A stretch of 64,000 nt of DNA from Winslowiella toletana (lineage in GTDB: Bacteria; Pseudomonadota; Gammaproteobacteria; Enterobacterales; Enterobacteriaceae): NCBI RefSeq assembly GCF_017875465.1, contig NZ_JAGGMQ010000002.1:62001-126000 (forward strand), in the 5' to 3' direction. The notes under the pieces are model-generated. The model saw nothing but the letters and a program-made list of their open reading frames with translations, was not told the DNA's origin and searched no databases. Every line of letters starts with the position of its first letter. The stretch's first letter is position 1. The translations under genes and the position numbers were made by a program. Shown one piece after another: positions 1 to 7,739 of this stretch.

Positions 1-1
1 G

Positions 2-91
2 GCGGCCGCGACTGACAAAAACCGGCAGGCCACGCTCCTGAGCCTGCAGCAGCTGGTTGCCGGTTATACACCGGATGATCCGCATACCTGA
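2..91 (+). CDS. 3' end of an unidentified gene
   Basis: An open frame enters from the left edge of the window and ends at TGA at 89-91, coding about 29 residues that finish with LVAGYTPDDPHT. The frame is rich in plausible protein composition but too short to identify. It converges on the EAL-domain gene. It could also be chance. Confidence 0.25.
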   Translation, partial: AAATDKNRQATLLSLQQLVAGYTPDDPHT

Positions 92-156
92 GGCGGGCAT
101 TTTACACTCGCAGAGACATGACCCGCCAAAGGGACGATACTGGTGCGGGGACGGTA

Positions 157-1938
157 TCAGCAGTGGCCGCGCAGCTTCCAGCTCAGCCACTCGTCGAGTT
201 CACCTTCCGGCAGGGGCCGTGAATAGAAATACCCCTGCACCTGGTCGCAGCCGTACTCCGCGAGCGCGGAGCCCGTTTCGGCATCCTCAACGCCTTCGGC
301 CAGCACGGTATAATCAAGGTCCTTCAGCATGGTAATGATACTGCGTGCAATGATGCGCGAGGCGGTGTCAGTCGCAATTTCACGGATGAGCGAGCGGTCC
401 AGCTTGATAACGTCAATCGGCATGCGGCGAAGGTAGCTGATGTTACTGTAGCCGGTACCAAAGTCATCCAGCGAAATCCCGAACCCCCGCAGCTTCAGCA
501 TTTCAAGCCCGTGCATCGCCGCCGGATTTTCAATAATACGCTCGGTCTCCAGACACTCAATGCCCAGCAGCGAAGGGGGAAGCTTTGCCCTTATCATCTT
601 CAGCTCCAGCGCGTCGGCAAAGTCCTCGCGCGCAAAGTCCTGGCTGCTGACGTTCACCGTGACGGGAAGCTGAATGCAGCTGTTGCGCAGACGCGCCAGA
701 CGGCTGATGACGCGGTCCGTGACCCAGGTCGTCAGGTCGCTGAGCAGCGAAGTCTGCTCGGCCAGAGGGACAAACAGCGCGGGAGAAAGTTCGCCGCGGA
801 CCGGGTGGTGCCAGCGGACCAGCGCCTCCAGTGCGACGGGCATGCCGCTGTGCAGGCAGATTTTAGGCTGGAAGGCGAGCCACAGGCCCCTGTCTTCCCG
901 TAACGCGGCGGCGAGGTTGTTCATCAGCGTAAAGTCCTGAGTATGACGCGCGTCGCTTGCCGCGCTGAAGCGCATGGCGGGCATACCCCGGCCGATGGCC
1001 TCATGAAGCGCGCTGACCGCACGGCGCAGCGCTTCCTGTGCCGTTATGCTGCCGGTTGCAAAGGTAACTTCGCCGGCATAGGTGCTGAGCGCCACGGCGA
1101 TGCCGTCCCCGAGATCGGCACGGATCCCCTCCAGACGACCCGCGACCCATTCTGCATTCATGTGGCTGTCATCGCACGTCAGAACGGCAAATCGTCCGGT
1201 GGCGACGGTGTAGAGCGGTTCACCGGCGGCCGGGCGCAGGCGAAGCGGCAGTAGGATGGCAACGTCCCTGAGCAGGCTTTCCACCGGCCCCATTCCCATC
1301 GAGCGGGCGAGTTCGTAGGCGCGAGGCATGTCAATGCAGTCAATCAGCACCAGACGGCGTGACGCGCTGTCACCCGATGCGACCAGCACCTGCAGGTCGC
1401 GGATAAGGCACTGGCGGTTAGGCAGGCCGGTGACCGGGTCGGCAAGCCCGGCGGAGTGCCAGGCCTCCAGAAACGACATCACCAGCGCTGCCAGAAGCTT
1501 CAGGGTGGTTACCTGCCCGGATCCAAACGGATGCGGCACCGTGTCCGTGACGCACAGCGTACCAAGCACGATACCCTCGTGATTTTTCAGCGGTACGCCG
1601 GCATAGAAACGTATGTAGGGCGCGCCGGTAATGAGGGGATGTGACGAAAAACGGGTATCCTGCCAGGTGTCAGGTACAATCACTTCACTGTCGCTGTCCA
1701 CCGCATGGCGGCACAGGGAGTCCTCACGCGACGACTGCTTCAGCCCGAAATTGTGAGCGGCCTGCACATACTGGTGCTTATCGTCCAGCACGGAGATAAA
1801 ACTTCCGGGAATGCCGAGTGCCTGGCTGGCCAGCCGGACAAATTTTTGCAGCACGTCGTCCCGGCTTTCGTCGGGGCTGCGCAGCGCCTTCAGCGCCCGG
1901 GCGCGGCGATCATCATCGCCGGTAAGGTTTATCAGCAT
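157..1938 (-). CDS. GAF-GGDEF(degenerate)-EAL cyclic-di-GMP phosphodiesterase
   Basis: A 593-residue cytoplasmic protein expected to hydrolyse cyclic-di-GMP to pGpG. An N-terminal GAF-type sensor covers roughly residues 25-160, a GGDEF-like domain about 170-330 and an EAL domain about 345-580. The GGDEF signature is replaced by ATGRF, so cyclase activity is unlikely. The EAL domain keeps EALVRW, the DDFGTGYS loop and the K-x-D motif (VIKLDRS), so phosphodiesterase activity is expected. No membrane segment is seen. The start is supported by GGAG a few bases before the ATG. It lies divergently to a chemoreceptor gene, a pairing that hints at control of motility or attachment, but the receptor is damaged. 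Confidence 0.85.
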   Translation of the reverse strand: MLINLTGDDDRRARALKALRSPDESRDDVLQKFVRLASQALGIPGSFISVLDDKHQYVQAAHNFGLKQSSREDSLCRHAVDSDSEVIVPDTWQDTRFSSHPLITGAPYIRFYAGVPLKNHEGIVLGTLCVTDTVPHPFGSGQVTTLKLLAALVMSFLEAWHSAGLADPVTGLPNRQCLIRDLQVLVASGDSASRRLVLIDCIDMPRAYELARSMGMGPVESLLRDVAILLPLRLRPAAGEPLYTVATGRFAVLTCDDSHMNAEWVAGRLEGIRADLGDGIAVALSTYAGEVTFATGSITAQEALRRAVSALHEAIGRGMPAMRFSAASDARHTQDFTLMNNLAAALREDRGLWLAFQPKICLHSGMPVALEALVRWHHPVRGELSPALFVPLAEQTSLLSDLTTWVTDRVISRLARLRNSCIQLPVTVNVSSQDFAREDFADALELKMIRAKLPPSLLGIECLETERIIENPAAMHGLEMLKLRGFGISLDDFGTGYSNISYLRRMPIDVIKLDRSLIREIATDTASRIIARSIITMLKDLDYTVLAEGVEDAETGSALAEYGCDQVQGYFYSRPLPEGELDEWLSWKLRGHC

Positions 1939-2272
1939 GGAGTCCTCCGCCCCGGCCTGGTTCCGGTGCGAAATAAGAAAGGAAAAATGTACAATAACGG
2001 GCCGGCACGAAAGGTAATAACTGCAACAGGAAGAAGCGATTAAAGTTATAATATATCCGGCATTCTAGGTACCATCAGGTCCGGTGTCATCAATTATTTT
2101 CTTTAGCAAATTATATACTGCATCACGATTCTTTTCTCTTATCGTCAAAACATATTCTTTTCTGATTATTCCTGTCACAATTCTTCTTAATAAACGCAGC
2201 GCGTAATTAATTACGCGCAAAAATAAAAAACTAATAATTATTTAATAACAATCTGACACCAGGGAAAGCCTT
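1939..2272. other. intergenic region between divergent EAL and chemoreceptor genes
   Basis: This 334-base AT-rich gap must hold the promoters of both divergent genes. The stretch 2140-2250 is very AT rich and precedes the chemoreceptor start. No clear operator or RNA gene was seen. Confidence 0.4.
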
Positions 2273-3615
2273 ATGCAGTTACTCAGACATCTGACCATCC
2301 GCCGCGTGGTGCTGTGGATAATGATCCTCTCACTGGCCGTGGTGGCGCTTGCCGGTGGCTATGGCGCACTGACGCTGCGCGAGATGTACCGTCATGCCGA
2401 CCGCCCGACACGCTGACGCAGCAGCTGACCTTTCTGACCCGCGCGGGCCTCGTCATGCAGGACGGCAGCGCAGCGGATAAAACGGCGCTGCTGACCGCCG
2501 TTCCGGCGGCCCCGTCATGGGACGCTTACCGCGCAACGCTGTCGGCACCGGCAGGTTATCCAGCCGCGGCACGCGAACGCCTTAGTGCCCTGGCGCAGCA
2601 GCTGGCCGCAGACGATGCGCCAGTGCTGGCCGAATGCCACCGTCTTGAGGTGATTCTTTTTACCGCCCTGCTGGCCGCCACTGCGCTGCTGGCATTCTGT
2701 GACCGCTACCTCGTGGTACATCTCGTCCGCCCTGTTGCTAAAATCCGTGCGCACCTGAAGACTATCGCGAATGGCGACCTCACACGTGAGCCGGAAGATC
2801 TCGGCCGCAACTGCGTCGGGCAGATGGTACCGCTGGTCAGGGAGATGCAGCACAGCCTGCTCGATGCGGTAAAATCGATCCGCGACAACGCGGTCATACT
2901 GCACCGCGAGGCCGGCGACATTGCCAGCGGTAACGCAGATCTGTCCGACCGGACCGCCACCCAGGCTGCCGCACTGGAGCAGACTGCGGCCAGCATGGAA
3001 GAGATTACCGCCACCGTCAGCCACAACGCCGCTAACGCCCGTGAGGCAAGGGAGCTGGCGGTACAGACCGCGGAAACCACGCGCCGCAGCGAGCATCTGG
3101 TTCGCGCAGTGGTTGATGCCATGGGCGGAATAGCAGAGGGGTCTGAAAAAATCCGTCAGTTCACCACAACGATAAGCGGGATTGCCTTCCAGACCAATAT
3201 TCTGGCGCTGAACGCCGCGGTCGAGGCTGCCCGTGCCGGTGAACAGGGCCGGGGTTTTTCCGTAGTGGCAGCCGAAGTGCGTTCGCTGGCGCAGCGGAGT
3301 GCGATCGCCTCAAAAGAGATTGAAGAACTGATCGCCGATACCGTGGCACGCGTCAGCGCCGGCCGCCAGGCGGCGGACAATGCAGGCACTACCATGGATG
3401 AGGTACTGCATGGCGTCAGCGGGGTCAGCGAACTGATCGGCCAGATAGCGCTCGCCTCCGGGGAGCAGAGCAAAGGGATCGCACAGGTCACGCTGGCTGT
3501 GGCGGAGCTTGACCGTGTTACCCAGCAGAATGCCACACTGGTACAGACGGTGTCCGCTACGGCGGGCAGCCTGAGCGGACAGACTACCGCTCTGAGAGGG
3601 GCAATATTCGTGTGA
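2273..3615 (+). pseudogene. methyl-accepting chemotaxis protein with internal deletion and frameshift
   Basis: The original start is ATG 2273, giving a normal first membrane segment (residues 10-32, [17 protein letters not shown]) and then a TGA after R-P-T-R near 2417. The remaining frame resumes at about 2400 and carries a short periplasmic remnant, the second membrane segment (about 2650-2700), a HAMP linker and a complete cytoplasmic signalling hairpin with the highly conserved tip ([20 protein letters not shown]). About 100 codons of ligand-binding domain appear lost at the junction, and the frame shifts there, so the protein cannot be made as one chain unless restarted. There is no C-terminal CheR-docking pentapeptide. 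Chemoreceptor identity is secure; non-function is inferred from the frame break. Confidence 0.85.
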
Positions 3616-3825
3616 GGTGCTTCCCACCTCCTCCTGATAACTGACCAGCCAGCCAGACATTCAATCTGTTTCCCTCCGGGCCTTCTGGACTTTACGCTTT
3701 CTGCTCAGTCGCGCATAAATCCCCAGCTGAGGCTGATATCAGCATCCAGCGCCCTGTCTGCCAGTTCGATCGCTGCGGTCACTTCACGTAGGCTGCTCTG
3801 GCCCCCAGTTTTCTGCTCAAGTTAC
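3616..3825. other. non-coding gap with possible gene remnant
   Basis: On the minus strand 3706-3800 reads as a short open frame ending LDADISLSWGFMRD-stop, which may be the tail of a decayed gene. Nothing else is recognised. Confidence 0.25.
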
Positions 3826-4187
3826 GCGTGCCCCCTCTAAGCAAATCCATGCGCGGCAGGCATCCCCTCGCCGACCACAGACTATGTTAAAAGTGAGCGT
3901 GATCTCACCGAGCTCTGCATCCGCCGGCGCGCCTCCACGTTTTTTGTACGCGCCAGCAGCATGCAGGAACTGGGCCTGTTTGATGGCGACGTCATGGCGG
4001 TCTATCGCGCAGACGAGGCCTCGCACGGGGACATCGTCATCGCCGAGGTGAACGGCGAATTTACTTTAAGCGCCTGCAACTTCATCCCCGCCCTGCTCTC
4101 CTGCCGAAGAATCCGGCATACTCCGTCATTTATCCGGAGGAGCTGCGGCTGCTGAGCGCCTTTACCGGGTTCTTCAACAGTACATAA
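3826..4187 (+). pseudogene. umuD: umuD remnant (SOS mutagenesis protease)
   Basis: Translation in shifting frames follows UmuD: the self-cleavage region (CAAGIPSP), then LCIRRRASTFFVRA and QELGLFDGDVM. Two residues before the nucleophile are missing (ASSMQ instead of A-S-G-x-S-M), a one-base loss after EVNGEFT destroys the lysine region (TVKRL), and there is another frameshift near 3835. It is clearly homologous to the intact umuD at 24711 in this window. It is followed 30 bases later by a umuC start, keeping the usual umuD-umuC order. Non-functional. Confidence 0.85.
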
Positions 4188-4217
4188 AGCGCGCAGGAGG
4201 TAGTTATGGCGCTGCCT

Positions 4218-4337
4218 ATGTTCTGACTGGCGGACGTTAACTCGTTTTATGCGAGTTGCGAGCCTCTGTTCCGTCCCGACCTGCGCGGTAAACCGGTGGT
4301 GGTGCTCAACAATAATTATCTGAGTGGTGAGAAGTGA
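4218..4337 (+). pseudogene. umuC: 5' fragment of umuC (DNA polymerase V subunit)
   Basis: The first 32 codons of umuC are recognisable: MF, a TGA stop in place of the third codon, then LADVNSFYASCEPLFRPDLRG and KPVVVLNNN, after which homology ends abruptly at about 4315. The catalytic aspartate region (ADVNSFYASCE) is present but the gene is cut off and carries an early stop. Two 3' portions of other umuC genes lie at 33967 and 49347, but their break points (codon ~80) do not match this one. Confidence 0.85.
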
Positions 4338-4519
4338 TAGTTAGCTTGTTGCTTTTCAATTTTCTGGTTTGATGAATTGGATCCCCCGCAGTGCGGTTTA
4401 ATAAGTGTGTTTCACCCATCGGTTGAATTCACAGCGAAAAGCTGACGATATTGCATGTATCCAGACTCATAGATTCACTTAATCGATAATAATCGTATAA
4501 ACAAAGGGGGTATGTGCTC

Positions 4520-4834
4520 AATTCCAAAATGGGTATTTTTCATGTATCTTTATTGCCGCAGTTCATACCCGCCGGTCACTCACACTTGATATGGACTTTT
4601 ATCCTGGTCAGCATCCACGTGGCGATTGGGACTATATAGTCCGTCACACTTATTTTATCCATATATTTTGCGTCAGCCGTATTGAATAAAAGTCGCGTTA
4701 TCCGGGTAATGGACAGAGCAACAGGGGGCTTATTTTTATGCTTCGCGGCTAAACTTGCTATGAGCACGAGAGAGTCGGGGTTTGGCTGTAAATTCCCGTG
4801 TTTGGTACATAGTAGCCTCGTCAAGCGCTGCTAA
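4520..4834 (+). pseudogene. C-terminal fragment of a LysE/RhtB-family exporter
   Basis: The plus strand reads NSKMGIFHVSLLPQFIPAGH, then a TAG-interrupted continuation with VSIHVAIGTI-stop-SVTLIL and RATGGLFLCFAAKLA. This matches the C-terminal third of the intact exporter at 12741-13361 nearly residue for residue. The 5' two thirds are absent and an in-frame stop is present, so it is a relic. An open frame on the opposite strand here is a shadow. Confidence 0.85.
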
Positions 4835-5131
4835 CGATTCCTTTATAACACCTTGATTTATATATAATTTAACACTCAAGTGGTTTTGATATTTGTATTC
4901 AACGTTAAGAAAATATTGACATTAGGGCCATCGTTACATTTAGTTTCAATTTGGTAAGCTTTTGTCAACAAAGGATTTATTAATAGTTTTGCGGTTTAAT
5001 TTGGATTCAATAAGCATAAAAAAGATGACCCATTATCGTTATTCGGATAATTATATTTTCCGTGTACACATGCAGTACTTCGCGAAAGGTAATTTAATTC
5101 ACCATTTCAACTTATTAAAGTGAGGTTTTAA
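4835..5131 (+). promoter_or_regulatory. AT-rich leader and candidate promoter of the RiPP-like cluster
   Basis: This 297-base AT-rich stretch precedes the precursor gene. A TTGACA hexamer at 4916-4921 is followed after 17 bases by TTTAGT (4939-4944), a weak match to a sigma70 promoter. GAGG at 5122-5125 sits seven bases before the precursor ATG. No operator repeat was seen. Confidence 0.35.
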
Positions 5132-5323
5132 ATGGAACGTATCGTAGAAGTAGCACCTGATAAAATTTCAGAAATCCGTGGTTATATGGCAAACAGCGGG
5201 CGGGACTGCGCCAGTGGTACCTGTGACTGCGGTGGCGGTGGTGGTGGTGGTGGTGGCTTCATCAGTGCAGAGGATTTCCTCATCAAGGAACTGGAAGAAG
5301 TTTCAGCAGATTTCTTTAGCTGA
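5132..5323 (+). CDS. candidate RiPP precursor peptide, Cys-rich with nona-glycine
   Basis: A 63-residue peptide in three parts. Residues 1-21 look like a short charged leader. Residues 22-43 are small, with Ser22, Ser28, Thr30 and Cys26, Cys31, Cys33 followed by nine glycines (34-42) and Phe43. Residues 44-63 are acidic and helix-prone (ISAEDFLIKELEEVSADFFS). It directly precedes a LanM-type dehydratase domain, an ABC exporter and a DsbA-like protein, which is what makes it a precursor candidate. Ser/Thr near Cys are possible substrates for dehydration and thioether or disulfide formation. The acidic helix at the C terminus resembles leader recognition helices, so it may act as a follower peptide; that is inference. 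No double-glycine protease site is obvious outside the glycine run. Confidence 0.7.
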   Translation: MERIVEVAPDKISEIRGYMANSGRDCASGTCDCGGGGGGGGGFISAEDFLIKELEEVSADFFS

Positions 5324-5336
5324 GTGATGGCACAAC

Positions 5337-5362
5337 AAGTGGCACTCTATGCAGTGCCACTT
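5337..5362 (+). terminator. hairpin between precursor and modification genes
   Basis: A perfect 10-bp stem, AAGTGGCACT paired with AGTGCCACTT around a six-base loop (CTATGC), followed by TTCGTTT. It sits 13 bases after the precursor stop. Such attenuating or mRNA-stabilising hairpins commonly raise precursor expression over that of the enzymes. It also argues that the dehydratase start is downstream at 5381. Confidence 0.7.
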
Positions 5363-5380
5363 TTCGTTTGGGAATCTCAG

Positions 5381-6904
5381 ATGAAATATAATGTCACAGA
5401 GCCACATAGAGCATATTTGTATTTTCCTCATCTTGAAAATTTTCATTTGAAAATTAATGAGCTATTATCAGCGCACAATCTGACTCATGTTGATTACAGC
5501 GCTGTTCTAACTCACATCGGTGAAACTCTAGATCAGATTTATTTACCAGATTTTGTTATTTCCTTCGATATCTGGCTGAGCTTACAGCCTGCCTCAGTAA
5601 CTGACCGTTATACTCATTACTTCAAGAACAGTGATGGAAGCTGGCGTTCGTCAATCTCAAAACAAAATGCATACATTGAGAAACTCGCTGCACATATTTG
5701 TGCAAGTACCCTCGGTAACTTGTCCCTTTTTCTTGACCGTCTTGATGCTGATTTCAGCTTACTTGAGAAAATTTTCGGTATTCAAGCCCTTACCTGTGCA
5801 AGTTCAATCGAAATTCTTGGCGGAGACCGCCATGAAAATGGGCAGCAGCCGATTCTTTTAACTCTGAATGATCAACGTATTATATATAAACCAAGAGACT
5901 CGTGTATAGAGTCAGTACTCAATGAGATTTGTGAGATTATCGGCATGAAAAGAGTCTGCCCTGAGACTCTGAGCAGGAACACACATTTGTGGCAGGCTTA
6001 CATAGATAATCGCCCTCTTCATTCTCTGGGTGAAGCCCGGGATGTTTACCGGCAGTATGGAAATATCCTGGCACTAGTCGATCTGCTAAATATCAATGAC
6101 TGTCATTTCGACAATTTCATTGTTGATCAAAATCGTGTTTTCCTGATAGATGCAGAAACCAGCTTTCAGTATTACTTTGAAGATAACCCTGACCTTGAGC
6201 GTTCAGTATATCAGAGTGGCTTACTTCAGAGCGAGGAGGTAGTAATTAACGGCATCGGACACACATCGGCTCTGACGGCGGCCACTAACATATTTCAGTC
6301 TTATACACATCCCCATGCACTTAACGACGCCAGTGAACGCATTCAGGTACGCTATGAACACGGTTTCATTAAAAAAACCCAAAACTATCCTCACTTTGAA
6401 GGGAAGCCTGTCCAGTCCCTGAAATATGTCCCGGATGTTATCCAAGGATATGAAGAGTCCTATGAGAAAATTAAACAAAAGTCAGATGATATTCTTGCCT
6501 GTATTACGGCACATGATGAAATTAAACCCAGATATTTAATCAGGACGACAGCCTATTATATGTTGGTGATCAATAAGATCATACATCCTGATGTAAGCCG
6601 CACCATTGATACTGCTTTCCCGTCACTTATTAATGAGTATCTTCTTTATGAAAGTGCGCACCCACGCTTTAAGTCACTTGTTAATTATGAAGCTCAATGC
6701 CTTAAAAACTTCGACATTCCTATATTTTATATTCGTTGCAATACTAAGTCTTTATTCGATTCTAATGGTAAAGTTATTAAAGATTTCCTGACTCAGACTC
6801 CACTTGAGCAGATTAAGTCCAATTTTCTTCTGCCTGCCTCTTATCTTATCAGGCAGCGTGAACTTATCGTCAGGAGCATGCATGCTCATCTCGGCACACG
6901 ATAA
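5381..6904 (+). CDS. stand-alone LanM-type dehydratase (DUF4135 domain)
   Basis: A 507-residue protein resembling only the N-terminal Ser/Thr dehydratase half of class II lanthipeptide synthetases, which are usually about 1000 residues with a LanC cyclase domain. Kinase-like active-site features are visible: Lys170 in YKPRD, Asp240-x-His242-x-x-Asn245 in NDCHFDN, and Asp257 in LIDAE. Arg388-Thr389 in YLIRTTAY matches the R-x-T elimination motif. No zinc-binding LanC domain follows, so it would phosphorylate and eliminate but not cyclise. An in-frame ATG at 5324 exists, but the hairpin at 5337-5362 lies between it and 5381, so 5381 is preferred. It overlaps the next gene by 23 bases, indicating an operon. 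Confidence 0.75.
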   Translation: MKYNVTEPHRAYLYFPHLENFHLKINELLSAHNLTHVDYSAVLTHIGETLDQIYLPDFVISFDIWLSLQPASVTDRYTHYFKNSDGSWRSSISKQNAYIEKLAAHICASTLGNLSLFLDRLDADFSLLEKIFGIQALTCASSIEILGGDRHENGQQPILLTLNDQRIIYKPRDSCIESVLNEICEIIGMKRVCPETLSRNTHLWQAYIDNRPLHSLGEARDVYRQYGNILALVDLLNINDCHFDNFIVDQNRVFLIDAETSFQYYFEDNPDLERSVYQSGLLQSEEVVINGIGHTSALTAATNIFQSYTHPHALNDASERIQVRYEHGFIKKTQNYPHFEGKPVQSLKYVPDVIQGYEESYEKIKQKSDDILACITAHDEIKPRYLIRTTAYYMLVINKIIHPDVSRTIDTAFPSLINEYLLYESAHPRFKSLVNYEAQCLKNFDIPIFYIRCNTKSLFDSNGKVIKDFLTQTPLEQIKSNFLLPASYLIRQRELIVRSMHAHLGTR

Positions 6905-7739
6905 TCGTACGATTACTTTCCTTGGGCAGAACAGCCATGGTTCTGATGAATCCTGGCTGATGAGAAAAACATATATAAACTTAATGTCTCAGCGTGGGCC
7001 TGTGGCAGTGGTTGTTGAATGTCCTACTATTGATCTTATTTTGTTTGCACTGAAACGACATTCTCTGAGCAGTACTGCAATGGCGAAGTTTCTTGCTTCA
7101 TCAACCTATTGGTGGATGAGATCTCTTGAATTCAGGATGTTGCTGATGAATCTGCCTCCAGATGCAGATATTTTCGGCATTGATCTGCCGCTTACGACAA
7201 CGCGACAGAGGGGCTATATCTCTGCGCTGAGTATACTGAACAGTCCTGCCGGATCGGTTTTATCTGAGTTGCTGAAATCTGATGCGGCTAACAATGAGGT
7301 CTTAAGCAGTGCTACGCCCGAACAGCGGGAAAAAGCCATGGCAGATAAGCTTTGCGTCATTCTCAGTAATAACTATCCGGAAGTAATTGTCATCTGTCAT
7401 AACTTTCATGCTAGTCGCCATTCCTGGTTAACATATCCATCTCTATGTCAGAGGATAATCGGGCTGAATCAGTTCAATCTATCTGTTAAATCACTTAGTG
7501 TTTTTTCTCAAGAGATGAAATTTATTGCCACACCCGATGGAAAAACACTCGACTCATATCAAATAAGTAATGCGTGTGTGCATAGAGGCGACTATTACCG
7601 TGTAAAAATGATCTCATCTTACTACCGAAATGAGAAACAGGATGCCCTATTAATGAATATATGTGCACCTCTGCATTTTGATGAAATCATTGTGTACGCG
7701 TCTGGTAACCCCATTACAGTGGAGAATTATAATGTATAA
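6882..7739 (+). CDS. erythromycin-esterase-like protein in RiPP-like operon
   Basis: A 285-residue protein with the fold signature of erythromycin esterase / succinoglycan-type hydrolases: FLGQNSHG (His19) near the start, a hydrophobic strand VVVECPT, and VIVICHNFHASRHS (His173, His176). In the classical esterases the first motif is G-E-x-x-H-G; here the glutamate is Gln16, so the chemistry may differ. The start at 6882 has AGGAG five bases upstream and lies inside the end of the dehydratase gene. Its operon position suggests it acts on the peptide, for example as a hydrolase or cyclase, but that is inference. It could instead be an immunity factor. Confidence 0.65.
   Translation: MLISAHDNRTITFLGQNSHGSDESWLMRKTYINLMSQRGPVAVVVECPTIDLILFALKRHSLSSTAMAKFLASSTYWWMRSLEFRMLLMNLPPDADIFGIDLPLTTTRQRGYISALSILNSPAGSVLSELLKSDAANNEVLSSATPEQREKAMADKLCVILSNNYPEVIVICHNFHASRHSWLTYPSLCQRIIGLNQFNLSVKSLSVFSQEMKFIATPDGKTLDSYQISNACVHRGDYYRVKMISSYYRNEKQDALLMNICAPLHFDEIIVYASGNPITVENYNV

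Noticed and set aside
4576..4824. 82-codon open frame on the minus strand
   Set aside because: The opposite strand codes for a clear LysE-family C terminus; the minus frame is a shadow.
5132..5323. Microcin B17-type azole peptide precursor
   Set aside because: The glycine run is similar, but no cyclodehydratase or dehydrogenase (McbBCD-like) is encoded; the neighbours are lanthipeptide-like.
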